64,000 nt of DNA, taken from the NCBI RefSeq assembly GCF_000400365.1, contig NZ_BAOG01000039.1, positions 62,001 to 126,000 on the forward strand. The letters run 5' to 3'. The position numbers and the translations under genes are program-made. The DNA is from Vibrio jasicida CAIM 1864 = LMG 25398. GTDB lineage: Bacteria > Pseudomonadota > Gammaproteobacteria > Enterobacterales > Vibrionaceae. The notes under the pieces are model-generated. The model was not told where the DNA came from. It worked only from the letters and a program-made list of their open reading frames with translations, and made no database searches. Positions 20,298-29,493 of this stretch are shown here, one piece after another (the stretch's first letter is position 1; each line of letters starts with the position of its first letter).

Positions 20298-21272
20298 ATG
20301 ACAGCATTGAAAACAAACAAAGTCGTTACCATCACGCTTAACCCTGCCCTTGACCTAACAGGTTCGCTGGACTCAATTAAAGTGGGTTCTGTCACCCTAG
20401 TTGAAAAGAGCAACCTACACGCGGCTGGTAAAGGCGTAAACGTAGCGAAAGTGCTTAGTGACCTAGGTGCAGACGTAACAGTGACGGGCTTTCTTGGCAA
20501 AGACAACCCAGAGCTCTTCCACCAGCTATTCAGCGATATCAAGGTTGAAAACGAATTCGTTGAAGTAGAAGGCGCAACTCGCATCAACGTGAAATTGGTT
20601 GAAGCAGATGGCCAAGTGAGCGACATCAACTTCCCTGGCGTTCAAGTCACAGCAGAAGAAATCGCGCGCTTTGAAGAAAACCTATTCCGCCTTGCAGAAA
20701 CACACGATTACTTTGTATTGGCAGGCAGCCTACCGGGCGGTGTTACTGCAGAGCAATGCGCGGCATGGATTGAGAAGCTGCATCAGCAAGGCAAGAAAGT
20801 CTTGTTCGATAGCAGCAAAGTGGCACTACGTGCAGGCATCGACGCTCACCCTTGGTTGATCAAACCAAACGATGAAGAGCTAAGTGACTTTGTCGGCGAG
20901 CACCTTTCAACGCCAGAACAATGCCAAGAAGCAGCGCAAACGCTAAGCGATAAAGGCATTGAGAACATCGTAGTTTCTATGGGAGCAGACGGCGTGATGT
21001 GGCTTAACCAAGGCGAATGGTTACGTGCTCAACCACCAAGAATGAATGTAGTAAGCACTGTTGGCGCTGGCGATACGCTTGTTGCTGGCTTGTGCTGGGG
21101 TCACATGCAAGCGATGCCGAAAAACGATTTACTGCGCTTCGCTACCGCGCTTTCTGCCCTAGCAGTAAGCCAAGTTGGCGTTGGCCTAACCAGTCAGGAA
21201 GAACTGGAGAACATCAAGCTCCAAACGCAAGTAACCGAGCTTTACCCTAATACGAACTTAGACAAAAACTAA
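20298..21272 (+). CDS. fruK: 1-phosphofructokinase
   Basis: PfkB-family kinase of 324 residues converting fructose-1-phosphate to fructose-1,6-bisphosphate. The N-terminal TITLNPALDLTG, the substrate-loop stretch AAGKGVNVAKVL and the C-terminal anion-hole motif VGAGDTLVAG are present. It removes the fructose-1-phosphate that is the expected FruR ligand, so its activity also sets the signal. It lies between fruB and fruA with short spacing on both sides. Confidence 0.97.
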   Translation: MTALKTNKVVTITLNPALDLTGSLDSIKVGSVTLVEKSNLHAAGKGVNVAKVLSDLGADVTVTGFLGKDNPELFHQLFSDIKVENEFVEVEGATRINVKLVEADGQVSDINFPGVQVTAEEIARFEENLFRLAETHDYFVLAGSLPGGVTAEQCAAWIEKLHQQGKKVLFDSSKVALRAGIDAHPWLIKPNDEELSDFVGEHLSTPEQCQEAAQTLSDKGIENIVVSMGADGVMWLNQGEWLRAQPPRMNVVSTVGAGDTLVAGLCWGHMQAMPKNDLLRFATALSALAVSQVGVGLTSQEELENIKLQTQVTELYPNTNLDKN

Positions 21273-21291
21273 GGAACAGAAGGTTATCAGT

Positions 21292-23037
21292 ATGAATATT
21301 GCCATTATTACAGCTTGTCCAAGTGGTGTTGCGAACAGCATCATTGCGGCAGGTCTACTAGAACAAGCAGCGGCGAAGCTGGGTTGGAACGCAAAGATTG
21401 AATGCCAATCAAGCGTGGTTGAACCAACACTGCTGACAGACGCTGACATTGAACAAGCAGAAGCGATCGTAATTGCGGCTAACACTCCAGTTGATACTTC
21501 TCGTTTCGTAGGTAAAAAAGTCTACCAAGCAGATATCAGCACTGTAGCGAAAGACGCATCCGCTTTCCTACAAACGGCTGTTGAAGGTGCAGTGACACTA
21601 GAGCAAGTAACCACAGTTACGGCACAAGTAGCAGCACCAGCAGAAAGTGCCTCTGCAACTAAGAAAATTGTTGCAATCACTGCATGTCCAACCGGCGTTG
21701 CACACACCTTCATGGCAGCAGAAGCACTAGAAGAAGAAGGCAAACGTCGCGGTCACCAAATCAAAGTGGAAACGCGTGGCTCAGTAGGTGCGAAAAACCA
21801 ACTGACTGACCAAGAAATCGCAGACGCAGATTTGGTCATCATCGCAGCAGATATCGAAGTACCTCTTGACCGCTTTAACGGCAAGAAGATGTACCGCACT
21901 AAAACAGGTCCAGCGCTGAAGAAAACAGCGGAAGAAATGGACAAAGCGTTTGAACAAGCAAGCGTATACCAACACTCTGGTTCTTCTAGCGCATCATCAG
22001 CGACAGAAGAGAAGAAAGGCGCATACAAGCACCTAATGACCGGCGTATCTCACATGCTTCCAGTTGTGGTAGCCGGTGGTTTGATCATCGCCCTATCCTT
22101 CGTATTTGGTATCGAAGCATTTAAAGAAGAAGGTACGCTAGCAGCAGCGCTAATGAACATTGGTGGTGGCTCTGCATTCGCCTTGATGATCCCAGTTCTT
22201 GCTGGTTACATCGCCTTCTCTATTGCTGACCGTCCGGGTCTGGCTCCAGGTCTAGTTGGCGGTATGCTTGCTAGTTCAACAGGTGCAGGTTTCCTTGGTG
22301 GTATCGCAGCAGGTTTCATTGCCGGTTACGCTGCTAAGTTCCTTGCCGACAAAGTAAAACTTCCACAATCAATGGAAGCACTTAAACCTATCCTTATCAT
22401 CCCGTTCGTGGCGACATTGTTCACGGGTCTTGTGATGATTTACATCGTGGGTGGCCCAGTATCTGGCATCATGAACGGCCTAACTGATTTCCTAAACAAC
22501 ATGGGTTCAGACAGTGCAGTTCTACTGGGTATTATCCTTGGCGCGATGATGTGTTTCGACTTAGGTGGTCCAGTAAACAAAGCTGCTTACGCATTCGGTG
22601 TAGGTCTATTGGCTTCGCAAACTTACGCACCAATGGCTGCAATCATGGCCGCGGGTATGGTTCCTGCACTAGGTATGGGTCTTGCGACGTTCATTGCTAA
22701 GAACAAGTTCGAGCAAAGCGAGCGTGAAGCAGGTAAAGCCTCATTCGTGCTTGGTCTGTGCTTTATCTCTGAAGGTGCAATCCCATTCGCAGCGAAAGAT
22801 CCAATGCGTGTTATCCCATCATGTATGGCGGGTGGCGCACTAACTGGTGCTCTATCGATGCTGTTCGGTGCAAAACTGATGGCACCACACGGTGGTTTGT
22901 TCGTACTGCTTATCCCTAACGCAATCTCACCAGTGCTAATGTACTTGGTAGCAATCGCAGCAGGTACAGCGGTAACAGGTTTCACTTACGCGTTCCTAAA
23001 GAACAAAGCAGAAGCGAAACAAGAAGCAGCTGCTTAA
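21292..23037 (+). CDS. fruA: Fructose PTS EIIB'BC permease
   Basis: Inner-membrane fructose transporter of 581 residues that phosphorylates fructose at C1 during uptake. There are two tandem IIB domains: a first IIB' (about 1-100, Cys9 in TACPSG) and the canonical IIB (about 125-225, active Cys132 in TACPTG). The IIC domain (about 240-570) has eight or more hydrophobic helices and the APHGG segment. An AAGGAACAGAAGG ribosome binding region precedes the ATG. Last gene of the operon, with a strong terminator behind it. Confidence 0.97.
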   Translation: MNIAIITACPSGVANSIIAAGLLEQAAAKLGWNAKIECQSSVVEPTLLTDADIEQAEAIVIAANTPVDTSRFVGKKVYQADISTVAKDASAFLQTAVEGAVTLEQVTTVTAQVAAPAESASATKKIVAITACPTGVAHTFMAAEALEEEGKRRGHQIKVETRGSVGAKNQLTDQEIADADLVIIAADIEVPLDRFNGKKMYRTKTGPALKKTAEEMDKAFEQASVYQHSGSSSASSATEEKKGAYKHLMTGVSHMLPVVVAGGLIIALSFVFGIEAFKEEGTLAAALMNIGGGSAFALMIPVLAGYIAFSIADRPGLAPGLVGGMLASSTGAGFLGGIAAGFIAGYAAKFLADKVKLPQSMEALKPILIIPFVATLFTGLVMIYIVGGPVSGIMNGLTDFLNNMGSDSAVLLGIILGAMMCFDLGGPVNKAAYAFGVGLLASQTYAPMAAIMAAGMVPALGMGLATFIAKNKFEQSEREAGKASFVLGLCFISEGAIPFAAKDPMRVIPSCMAGGALTGALSMLFGAKLMAPHGGLFVLLIPNAISPVLMYLVAIAAGTAVTGFTYAFLKNKAEAKQEAAA

Positions 23038-23102
23038 TCGTGACTAACTCGCTTAGACGGTTCTAAGCAACGATTAACAATGCCTCCCTCGATTTGGCAT
23101 TC

Positions 23103-23142
23103 GACACCTCCCTCTAGCCTCGGCATTGGGAGGTGTTTTTTA
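23103..23142 (+). terminator. Intrinsic terminator after fruA
   Basis: CACCTCCC and GGGAGGTG form a stem around a 15-base loop and are followed by TTTTTT. Confidence 0.88.
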
Positions 23143-23170
23143 TTGAGCGATAATCGGAGTCTAACGGGCG

Positions 23171-23665
23171 CTAAATCCGATAGCAGATAAAGTTACTCTC
23201 TTCTGTTTCGCTCTGATTGAAAAAGAACAAGCGTTCGTCTTCCACTTTGTAAATGAAGTCCGTTTTGGTGCCTACGTAAGAGTTCATGTCTCTGACGAAA
23301 ACCTCACTCTCCGTTGGCTGTTCATTCCAACTGACTTTCTGATAATCCACCGTCAGCGCATGTCCCTCCACTTGATACTTACCGTTGTAAACCAGTTCAT
23401 ATTCTTTTCTTTCGCCCTTTTTCGTCAGCAACGTTCCTTTCTGGAAAATGTACATGTCCCTATCCGAGCTAAACACCACGACAGAACGGTCACTGATGTT
23501 TTCATAACGTCGGTAACCTCTAGTAATAAAGTCTTCTTCAAACGTTGCACACGCCCAACGCGAACCAGTGATTTCATCGGATTGGAAATACTTTTGGTGA
23601 ACAACCACACCCACGAGTCCCGTTGCCAATGCAATATTGAGTACGAGTAGTTTGTTTATCTGCAT
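23171..23665 (-). CDS. Membrane-anchored periplasmic partner of the ToxR-like regulator (VtrC/ToxS type)
   Basis: 164 residues: a short cytoplasmic start, one N-terminal transmembrane helix (about 5-23), then a beta-rich periplasmic domain of about 140 residues. Its start codon overlaps the end of the upstream winged-helix regulator by 10 bp. This is the organisation of toxR-toxS and vtrA-vtrC, in which the small partner forms an obligate periplasmic complex with the regulator; VtrA/VtrC together bind bile salts in V. parahaemolyticus. I do not recognise this specific protein, and sequence similarity to VtrC cannot be shown by eye. The role is inferred from topology and gene order. Confidence 0.7.
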   Translation of the reverse strand: MQINKLLVLNIALATGLVGVVVHQKYFQSDEITGSRWACATFEEDFITRGYRRYENISDRSVVVFSSDRDMYIFQKGTLLTKKGERKEYELVYNGKYQVEGHALTVDYQKVSWNEQPTESEVFVRDMNSYVGTKTDFIYKVEDERLFFFNQSETEESNFICYRI

Positions 23666-24489
23666 ATTGCATCCGCCCTGCTCATGCTCTCTAAGACCGT
23701 TTCTTTCAAGGTGTCGATATCGAGAGAAAACTTAATGTAGTTGACGTTCTTATTACTGTTTTTGGCGAAAGCAAACGCACGTAAAGTATGCGCCCCTTCT
23801 TGATAAGCCGATTCAGACACACGCAAATATACGATGGCCGGACACACCGGAAATACCTCATCGTTGAGGCTCTTTGCCAAAGCCGAAAGATCTAACTCGT
23901 CATGATTTTGATCGTAAAAGTAGAAGTCCGTTTCTGACACAGAAAAGTGTTGGTAATCCGAATCATCAAGAAAATCAGGATGTGGCACAAACGGACGAAA
24001 ATAAAGCACAAAGACAATCGCAAAAAGCAAGAAAGCCGTCATCAGTATTGGGGTTAAGCTAAATGCCTTGTCTCGCGATTCAGCTTCTTGCTTGGGCGCT
24101 GCTTTGACTTGATGCTCAACATCATCAATTTCGAGCGTTTGGAGTTCCGGTATCTCAACTTTTTGTTTGATGGGTTTCACATCCGCATCAACTTCCAGTA
24201 AATAGCCAATTTTACTTACCGTTTTTATCTGTACACCTTGCGCCTTCAACTGAACAAGTTTCTTTCTTAAACCGGAAATGACATTGGTCAATGCTTGATC
24301 GGTAACAACTGAACCATCCCAACAGGTTTCGAATAACTCTTCGCGAGTTACATGTACGCCCTGCTTTTCAAGCATCAAGTTCAGCACTTGGTATGGAAGT
24401 GGCCTTAGAGGAACATCATTACCGCGTGAATTGGACAATGTCCTTGTCGTCGGATCGAGGACCAAATTGGCGAAATAGATTCTATGCAT
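23656..24489 (-). CDS. ToxR/VtrA-type transmembrane winged-helix regulator
   Basis: 277 residues. An OmpR/ToxR-type winged-helix DNA-binding domain (about 1-100) carries the conserved stretches VPLRPLPYQVLNLML, VTREELFETCWDG, VTDQALTNVISGLRKKL and IKTVSKIGYLL. An acidic linker, one transmembrane helix (about 145-165) and a periplasmic domain of about 110 residues follow. There is no receiver domain, so it should sense directly across the membrane. It is translationally coupled to the small membrane protein downstream and divergent from an outer-membrane barrel gene whose promoter has tandem T-rich repeats. The signal is unknown. ToxR itself is normally located elsewhere in vibrios, so this is a separate cassette. 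Confidence 0.82.
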   Translation of the reverse strand: MHRIYFANLVLDPTTRTLSNSRGNDVPLRPLPYQVLNLMLEKQGVHVTREELFETCWDGSVVTDQALTNVISGLRKKLVQLKAQGVQIKTVSKIGYLLEVDADVKPIKQKVEIPELQTLEIDDVEHQVKAAPKQEAESRDKAFSLTPILMTAFLLFAIVFVLYFRPFVPHPDFLDDSDYQHFSVSETDFYFYDQNHDELDLSALAKSLNDEVFPVCPAIVYLRVSESAYQEGAHTLRAFAFAKNSNKNVNYIKFSLDIDTLKETVLESMSRADAICR

Positions 24490-24696
24490 ACAGGCTCACT
24501 GCTTTCTCAACTCCTTGAATTATAGGTCAGGTTTGCTGAACCATTCTAAAAACCAAGTCATCTTCATCACACCACAATGCAGCACTCAGTTTTTAGTAAT
24601 GAAGGATTCAAACATCAATTTTTAACTCTGCATACCTTCCGAGCACACAAAAAACACACAATTGCCTAAGTCACTAAATCAATAGGAATTATTTGG

Positions 24697-24723
24697 TTTT
24701 TGTTTACTTTTTGTTTAGTTTTT
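24697..24723. promoter_or_regulatory. Tandem 11-bp direct repeats before the barrel gene
   Basis: TTTTTGTTTAC is followed directly by TTTTTGTTTAG and then a third partial unit TTTTT. Direct repeats at one helical turn are the usual binding pattern of OmpR/ToxR-type winged-helix proteins. A likely -10 hexamer GATAAT follows at about 24738, placing the repeats at or just upstream of the -35 region of the outer-membrane gene at 24796. The rest of the 306-bp divergent region is AT-rich with no coding signal. Confidence 0.6.
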
Positions 24724-24795
24724 CAGCGCCTCATTTAGATAATGAACACTGTTTTAAACACAACAATACAGACAGTAATACAGAGGTAAATAACA

Positions 24796-25359
24796 ATGAA
24801 AAAAGCAGCCACCCTTATCGCCGTACTTGTTAGCATTCAGGCTCATGCAAATAGCTCACAGGATGTATCAGGGTTTTATCTGGGCGGGGGTATGGGTAAC
24901 ACCACATACAGTGATTATAGTCCGTTTACACATTTGGATGCTGATGGCACAACTTTTAAAATTATTGGCGGTTATCAATTCAATCGTATCGTCGGTATAG
25001 AAGCTCAATACACTGACTACGGTGATATCAAAGTAAAGAACACGCCTTTTGATCTCAACGTAAATAGTGCGTCTGTTGCTGCAAACATTGGCTACACATT
25101 CGACAATGGGTTACGACCATTCGCGACGCTAGGTTTGGGCTACATTTCGGTGGATGTGCCTGAATTTCTCGGTGAAGACGAAAACGAGCTGCTACTTCGC
25201 GTAGGGGCCGGTCTTGAATACACGCCGCATCAGTTTAACAACATCACTTTCCGAGCAGCGTATGAGATGGACCACTTCAATGTCGGCTCGAAAGGCTCGA
25301 ACTGGGACACCAACATTCAGGTCGGCTCTTTCTATGCGGGTGCAACTTATAAGTTTTAA
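24796..25359 (+). CDS. Small outer-membrane beta-barrel protein (OmpA-like barrel)
   Basis: 187 residues with a signal peptide (…LVSIQAHA|NSSQ) and alternating amphipathic strands ending in the outer-membrane insertion signal …YAGATYKF with C-terminal Phe. The GFYLGGGMGNTTY and GYQFNRIVGIEAQYTDYG stretches are typical of the OmpA-like/Ail-type eight-stranded barrel group. An AGAGGT ribosome binding site precedes the ATG. It is divergent from the ToxR-like regulator and is its most likely target. The function (adhesion, stress or bile response) is not determinable. Confidence 0.83.
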   Translation: MKKAATLIAVLVSIQAHANSSQDVSGFYLGGGMGNTTYSDYSPFTHLDADGTTFKIIGGYQFNRIVGIEAQYTDYGDIKVKNTPFDLNVNSASVAANIGYTFDNGLRPFATLGLGYISVDVPEFLGEDENELLLRVGAGLEYTPHQFNNITFRAAYEMDHFNVGSKGSNWDTNIQVGSFYAGATYKF

Positions 25360-25390
25360 TAAAAAAACAAACGCGGACACATAGAAAGTA

Positions 25391-25428
25391 CAAAGGGCGA
25401 ACGCTTACGATAAGCGTTCGCCCTTTCT
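25391..25428. terminator. Bidirectional terminator barrel gene / lipoprotein gene
   Basis: AAAGGGCGAACGCTTA-CGA-TAAGCGTTCGCCCTTT is a perfect 16-bp stem between convergent genes. Confidence 0.92.
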
Positions 25429-25444
25429 TGTATAACGTGCCGAT

Positions 25445-26158
25445 TTATTGCATCGGTTCAGATTCGATATCCACGTCACCGCTGTTCAAGTTCACCATCG
25501 CGTTGTAAACATTTTGCGGATCACCATGGTGTTTAAAGGTGAAGTGATAGACGTTGGCCGGCGTCCAAATCTCTTTGTCATCGACGGGCATAATATCGTA
25601 ACCATCTTGCTGGTATAACTCTGTCGCCATCACATACGCTGTCGCTGTCTGAACTTGAGTGTTGTGGTCGATTTTAGGTTCTACTGACGGGTTACTTGGG
25701 TAAGATTCACCGTTGTAACTCATCTGACGATAAGCACCATTACTCCACACAACAAAGTCTTGCCAACCGTTGCTGTAGCTGTCTATTAGTGCAATCGGTG
25801 TTCTTGTTACCGACATGCGGTTCAGCACTTTACCGTTGTTATCGAACATATATGCCGTGCAGCCACCACTGCCGCAGAAGAAACGGTCTTGGAACAACAC
25901 CAAATGTTCTGCTGTACCATCACTGTTCAAATCAGCAGATCCCGTAACATAACGAATTTTGTCCGTTTCTAAAGAAAGACCCTGTGGCATCAGAATACTT
26001 TGGTCAATCCACGTTGCGATGGTCGCTGCATCTGCACTTTTTAGCTCTACAGGAACTTGAGAATCTGTATTATCAGTAGAAATGCCGTCTGTGGAAGAAC
26101 AGCCAATTAGCGTTAGTGAACCTAAAAGGAAGAGTCCATGTAATCCGCGATTGTTCAT
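25445..26158 (-). CDS. Hypothetical lipoprotein
   Basis: Lipoprotein of 237 residues with a lipobox LTLIGC (Cys about 20), followed by a low-complexity Ser/Thr/Asp linker. The mature part contains an acidic, integrin/calcium-like repeat SADLNSDGTAEHLVLFQDRFFCGSGGCTAYMF with a CGSGGC motif. The ATG at 26158 is chosen over the frame-open upstream start because it gives a proper signal sequence. I do not recognise the family. It is convergent with the barrel gene. The 275 bp between it and the RND operon hold the RND terminator and C/T-rich DNA without a gene. Confidence 0.7.
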   Translation of the reverse strand: MNNRGLHGLFLLGSLTLIGCSSTDGISTDNTDSQVPVELKSADAATIATWIDQSILMPQGLSLETDKIRYVTGSADLNSDGTAEHLVLFQDRFFCGSGGCTAYMFDNNGKVLNRMSVTRTPIALIDSYSNGWQDFVVWSNGAYRQMSYNGESYPSNPSVEPKIDHNTQVQTATAYVMATELYQQDGYDIMPVDDKEIWTPANVYHFTFKHHGDPQNVYNAMVNLNSGDVDIESEPMQ

Positions 26159-26364
26159 TTGCGTTCGCTCTTTTATTGATGATGTTTCTTTAGTATACGC
26201 AAGATTTATCAATCGCTTGTAAGAAAATCATAAAAATCAGTAAGGTGTACACCAAACCACCAGCCTTCCTTTTCGCCCTTATCTTTTTCTCCAGCCTCTC
26301 TTCTTCTCTCTTTTGCTTCTCACTTCTATTCTCTTTTCCCTCTCGTATCTTGACTCTCCCCGAT

Positions 26365-26395
26365 CAAAAAAGCCCTGAGGAAAGTCCCCAGGGCT
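26365..26395 (-). terminator. Terminator of the RND efflux operon
   Basis: On the minus strand AGCCCTGGGGA-CTTT-CCTCAGGGCT is followed by TTTTTT, 40 bp past the end of the pump gene. Confidence 0.88.
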
Positions 26396-26433
26396 AGGCA
26401 GGAATCTGACAATAATAAAAGCCAGGAAGTCCC

Positions 26434-29400
26434 TTATGCAGTGGTTGGTTTGATCTTAAACAGAATTGCAAACATGACTGGTACAACAATCAGAGTCAAA
26501 ACTGTAGCAAAACCAAGGCCTGCCATAATCGTAATCGCCATTGAGCCGAAGAACGCATCTGATACCAGAGGAATCATTCCCAGAATCGTCGTCAATGCCG
26601 CCATACTCACTGGACGAACACGGCTGATCGCACTGTCGACAATCGCTAAGTAAGGATCCTTACCTGATGCTAGCTCTAGGTTAATCTGGTCAAGAAGTAC
26701 GATACCGTTTTTCAGAATCATACCGCTCAAGCTCAATAAGCCTAGGAACGCAGTAAAGCTAAAAGGCATGTTTGTCGTCAGAAGACCAAATGCCACACCA
26801 ATGATAGACAGCGGTACAGTGAACCAAATAACCAATGGCTTCTTCAGTGAGTTAAACAGAAGCATCGTAATGATGAACATCAACAAATAACCCATTGGCA
26901 ATGAGCCAAACAGACCTTCTTGTGCATCTTTCGATGATTCGTATTCGCCGCCCCACGTGATTTCATAGCCTTCAGGAAGGTGCAAAGCCATCACTTTAGG
27001 CTCAATGCGAGAGAATAAACTTGCGGGTGTATCGTCACTAAGCACATCATGGTCAGCCAATACCGTTAGAGTACGCTTACGGTCACGACGCTGAATTAAC
27101 GGCTCATCCCAAGCCAGCTTCACACCATCGATCACTTGATCAACTGGGATATAAGATTGTAACGATGGACTCCAAATATTCACGTTTTGCAGTGATTCGA
27201 AATCTACACGCTCTTCTTCTGGTAAACGCGTCATGATAGGTAGTGTATCTGTACCATCACGAAGGAAACCAAGCGTGCTACCCCCAAACGCCATTTGTAA
27301 CGTGCTTGAAAGATCTTCTTTCGAGATGCCCAAGCGACGCGCTTTTGATTCGTTGAATACCGGTACGAGCTCTTTAGTGCGCTCACGCCAGTCGTGACGA
27401 ATGTTACGAGCACCTGGGTCAGTATGAAGAATGTCTTCTACTTGCACCGCGAGATCACGAAGCACTTGTGGATCTGGGCCAGTAATACGCGCTTCAATCT
27501 TAGACGCCGGCGACGGGCCGAATTCCATCAACTTGAACTGGAACGTGGGTTTATCAAACGTCTTCGCTAGGTTGTCATCCAACTTATGCAGCAGTTCAAA
27601 CATGTTCTCACGATCTGTCGTACGAACTTGGAACTGCGCGTAAGCTTCGTAACTTTTCTCTGGTTGGTAAGTCAGAGCGAAACGCTGCAAGCCTTGACCA
27701 ATCGAAGCTGAAACAAAATCGACATCATCTTGTGTACGAATGTAGCTTTCTACTTCTTCCGCTTTCTTGATGGTCTCGCGAATGTCTGTGCCTTCTGGCA
27801 TCCACATATCAACGTAGAACATCGGCGTGTTTGATGGCGGGAAGAACTGTTGCTTCACACTACCAAACGCAACCACAGCACCAACGAGCAATGCCACCAT
27901 GCCTGCTACCGTTAACCAACGGAAACGCAACGCAAATTTAAGAGACGCACCAAACGCGACAAACAACCAACCTTTGTACGGATCTTCGTCTTCTGCTTGT
28001 GTATTTTTGTCTTCTTCTTTTAGCAGAAGGTCTGCAAGGAATGGCGTCAAAGTAATCGCAGTTACCCAGCTTAGAAATAGTGAGAAACACAATACCCAGA
28101 ACAGAGAGCCCATGAACTCACCAGTCGCATCTTGAGACAGACCGATAGGCGCAAACGCGGTAATAGCAATGACTGTCGCACCAAGCAGCGGCCACTGAGT
28201 TTGTTTTACGATATCTGTTGCCGCTTGAACTTTGGTTCGCCCTTTCTTAAGGCCAACCAATATCCCCTCGACCACCACGATGGCGTTATCCACCAGCATA
28301 CCGAGCGCAATGATCAACGCACCAAGCGAGATACGGTGCAGTTCGATATTGTTGTAGTTCATCAAAATGAAGGTACCGAATACCGTCAACAACAGCACCA
28401 AACCGATTATCACGCCACTGCGTAAGCCCATAGTGAACAGCAGTACGATGATTACGATAGCAACCGCTTCTGCCAAACTAATAACAAACGCTTTTACTGA
28501 ATCGTCTACTTCTTGCGATTGGTTGTAGAAGTAGTTCATATCCAAACCAGCCGGCTTGATGGTCTCAAGATTCGCCAGTTCAGCTTCAATACGTTGACCG
28601 ACTTCTACTACGTTTACGCCAGACGCAAACGAAATACCAATGTTGATTGCTTTCTTACCGTTATATAGCAGCACATTGCCCGGCTTTTCTTGAATGCCAC
28701 GGCTGATGGTTGCAACGTCTTTCAAGCGAATCAGATTACCGGTGTCACGACCGTGAATGATCAGGTTTTCTAGTGCTTCTACGGTGTTTAATGTACCGCT
28801 TGGGCGAATAATAAGGCTCTCGCCGTTTACCATCACCTCGCCCGCAGAAACCACATTGTTCTGTTGGTTCAGCAAGCCAGAAATCACGTTCATGTCGAGG
28901 TTCAGAGCCGCTAAGCGATCCAATGAAATCTCAACAAACAGCATTTCTTGTTGGTCGCCTGCAATGTCGACTTTACCCACGCCATCGATCAGTTCGAGTT
29001 CACGCGTGAGCTGGTCTGCGTAACGTTTCAGTTCTACGTAATCGTAGTCGTCACCCGTTAACATCAGCATTACGCCGTACACGTCACCAAAGTCATCAAT
29101 GATTTGCAGAGATTGAACGCCTTGCGGCAAAGTTGGTTGCAGATCGTTGATTTTACGGCGCATTTCATCCCAGATTTGCGGCAATTCATCCGGACCGTAG
29201 TCCATCTTCATGCTCACCATAATCTGTGACATACCACTTGAGGACGTCGACGTGATCTTATCGATATAAGGCAGCTTACGAATCTCTTTCTCAAGCGGAT
29301 ACGTCAGCTCTTCTTCTACTTCTTTAGAAGTCGCGCCAGGATAAGTCGCCACCACCATCGCATCTTTGATAGTAAATGCCGGATCTTCCAATCGGCCCAA

Positions 29401-29493
29401 CTCTAGGAATGACATTACCCCGCCAACCGCGAGAATAACGATGAACAGCCAGCTGATGACTTTGTTCTTAATTGAGTATTCAGCAATGCTCAT
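26434..29493 (-). CDS. RND efflux pump, inner-membrane transporter
   Basis: Proton-driven RND transporter of 1019 residues with the usual layout: TM1 (about 10-30), large periplasmic loop, TM2-6, TM7, second loop, TM8-12. Family stretches include LEDPAFTIKDAMVVATYPGA and PLEKEIRKLP near the N-terminus, and ALGMLVDNAIVVVEGI in TM4, which carries the proton-relay Asp residues. It overlaps the adaptor gene stop by one base. It belongs to the multidrug (HAE) branch rather than the metal branch as far as I can judge. No outer-membrane channel gene is nearby, so TolC is the probable partner. Vibrios carry several such pumps; I do not assign a vme/vex name. Confidence 0.92.
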   Translation of the reverse strand: MSIAEYSIKNKVISWLFIVILAVGGVMSFLELGRLEDPAFTIKDAMVVATYPGATSKEVEEELTYPLEKEIRKLPYIDKITSTSSSGMSQIMVSMKMDYGPDELPQIWDEMRRKINDLQPTLPQGVQSLQIIDDFGDVYGVMLMLTGDDYDYVELKRYADQLTRELELIDGVGKVDIAGDQQEMLFVEISLDRLAALNLDMNVISGLLNQQNNVVSAGEVMVNGESLIIRPSGTLNTVEALENLIIHGRDTGNLIRLKDVATISRGIQEKPGNVLLYNGKKAINIGISFASGVNVVEVGQRIEAELANLETIKPAGLDMNYFYNQSQEVDDSVKAFVISLAEAVAIVIIVLLFTMGLRSGVIIGLVLLLTVFGTFILMNYNNIELHRISLGALIIALGMLVDNAIVVVEGILVGLKKGRTKVQAATDIVKQTQWPLLGATVIAITAFAPIGLSQDATGEFMGSLFWVLCFSLFLSWVTAITLTPFLADLLLKEEDKNTQAEDEDPYKGWLFVAFGASLKFALRFRWLTVAGMVALLVGAVVAFGSVKQQFFPPSNTPMFYVDMWMPEGTDIRETIKKAEEVESYIRTQDDVDFVSASIGQGLQRFALTYQPEKSYEAYAQFQVRTTDRENMFELLHKLDDNLAKTFDKPTFQFKLMEFGPSPASKIEARITGPDPQVLRDLAVQVEDILHTDPGARNIRHDWRERTKELVPVFNESKARRLGISKEDLSSTLQMAFGGSTLGFLRDGTDTLPIMTRLPEEERVDFESLQNVNIWSPSLQSYIPVDQVIDGVKLAWDEPLIQRRDRKRTLTVLADHDVLSDDTPASLFSRIEPKVMALHLPEGYEITWGGEYESSKDAQEGLFGSLPMGYLLMFIITMLLFNSLKKPLVIWFTVPLSIIGVAFGLLTTNMPFSFTAFLGLLSLSGMILKNGIVLLDQINLELASGKDPYLAIVDSAISRVRPVSMAALTTILGMIPLVSDAFFGSMAITIMAGLGFATVLTLIVVPVMFAILFKIKPTTA

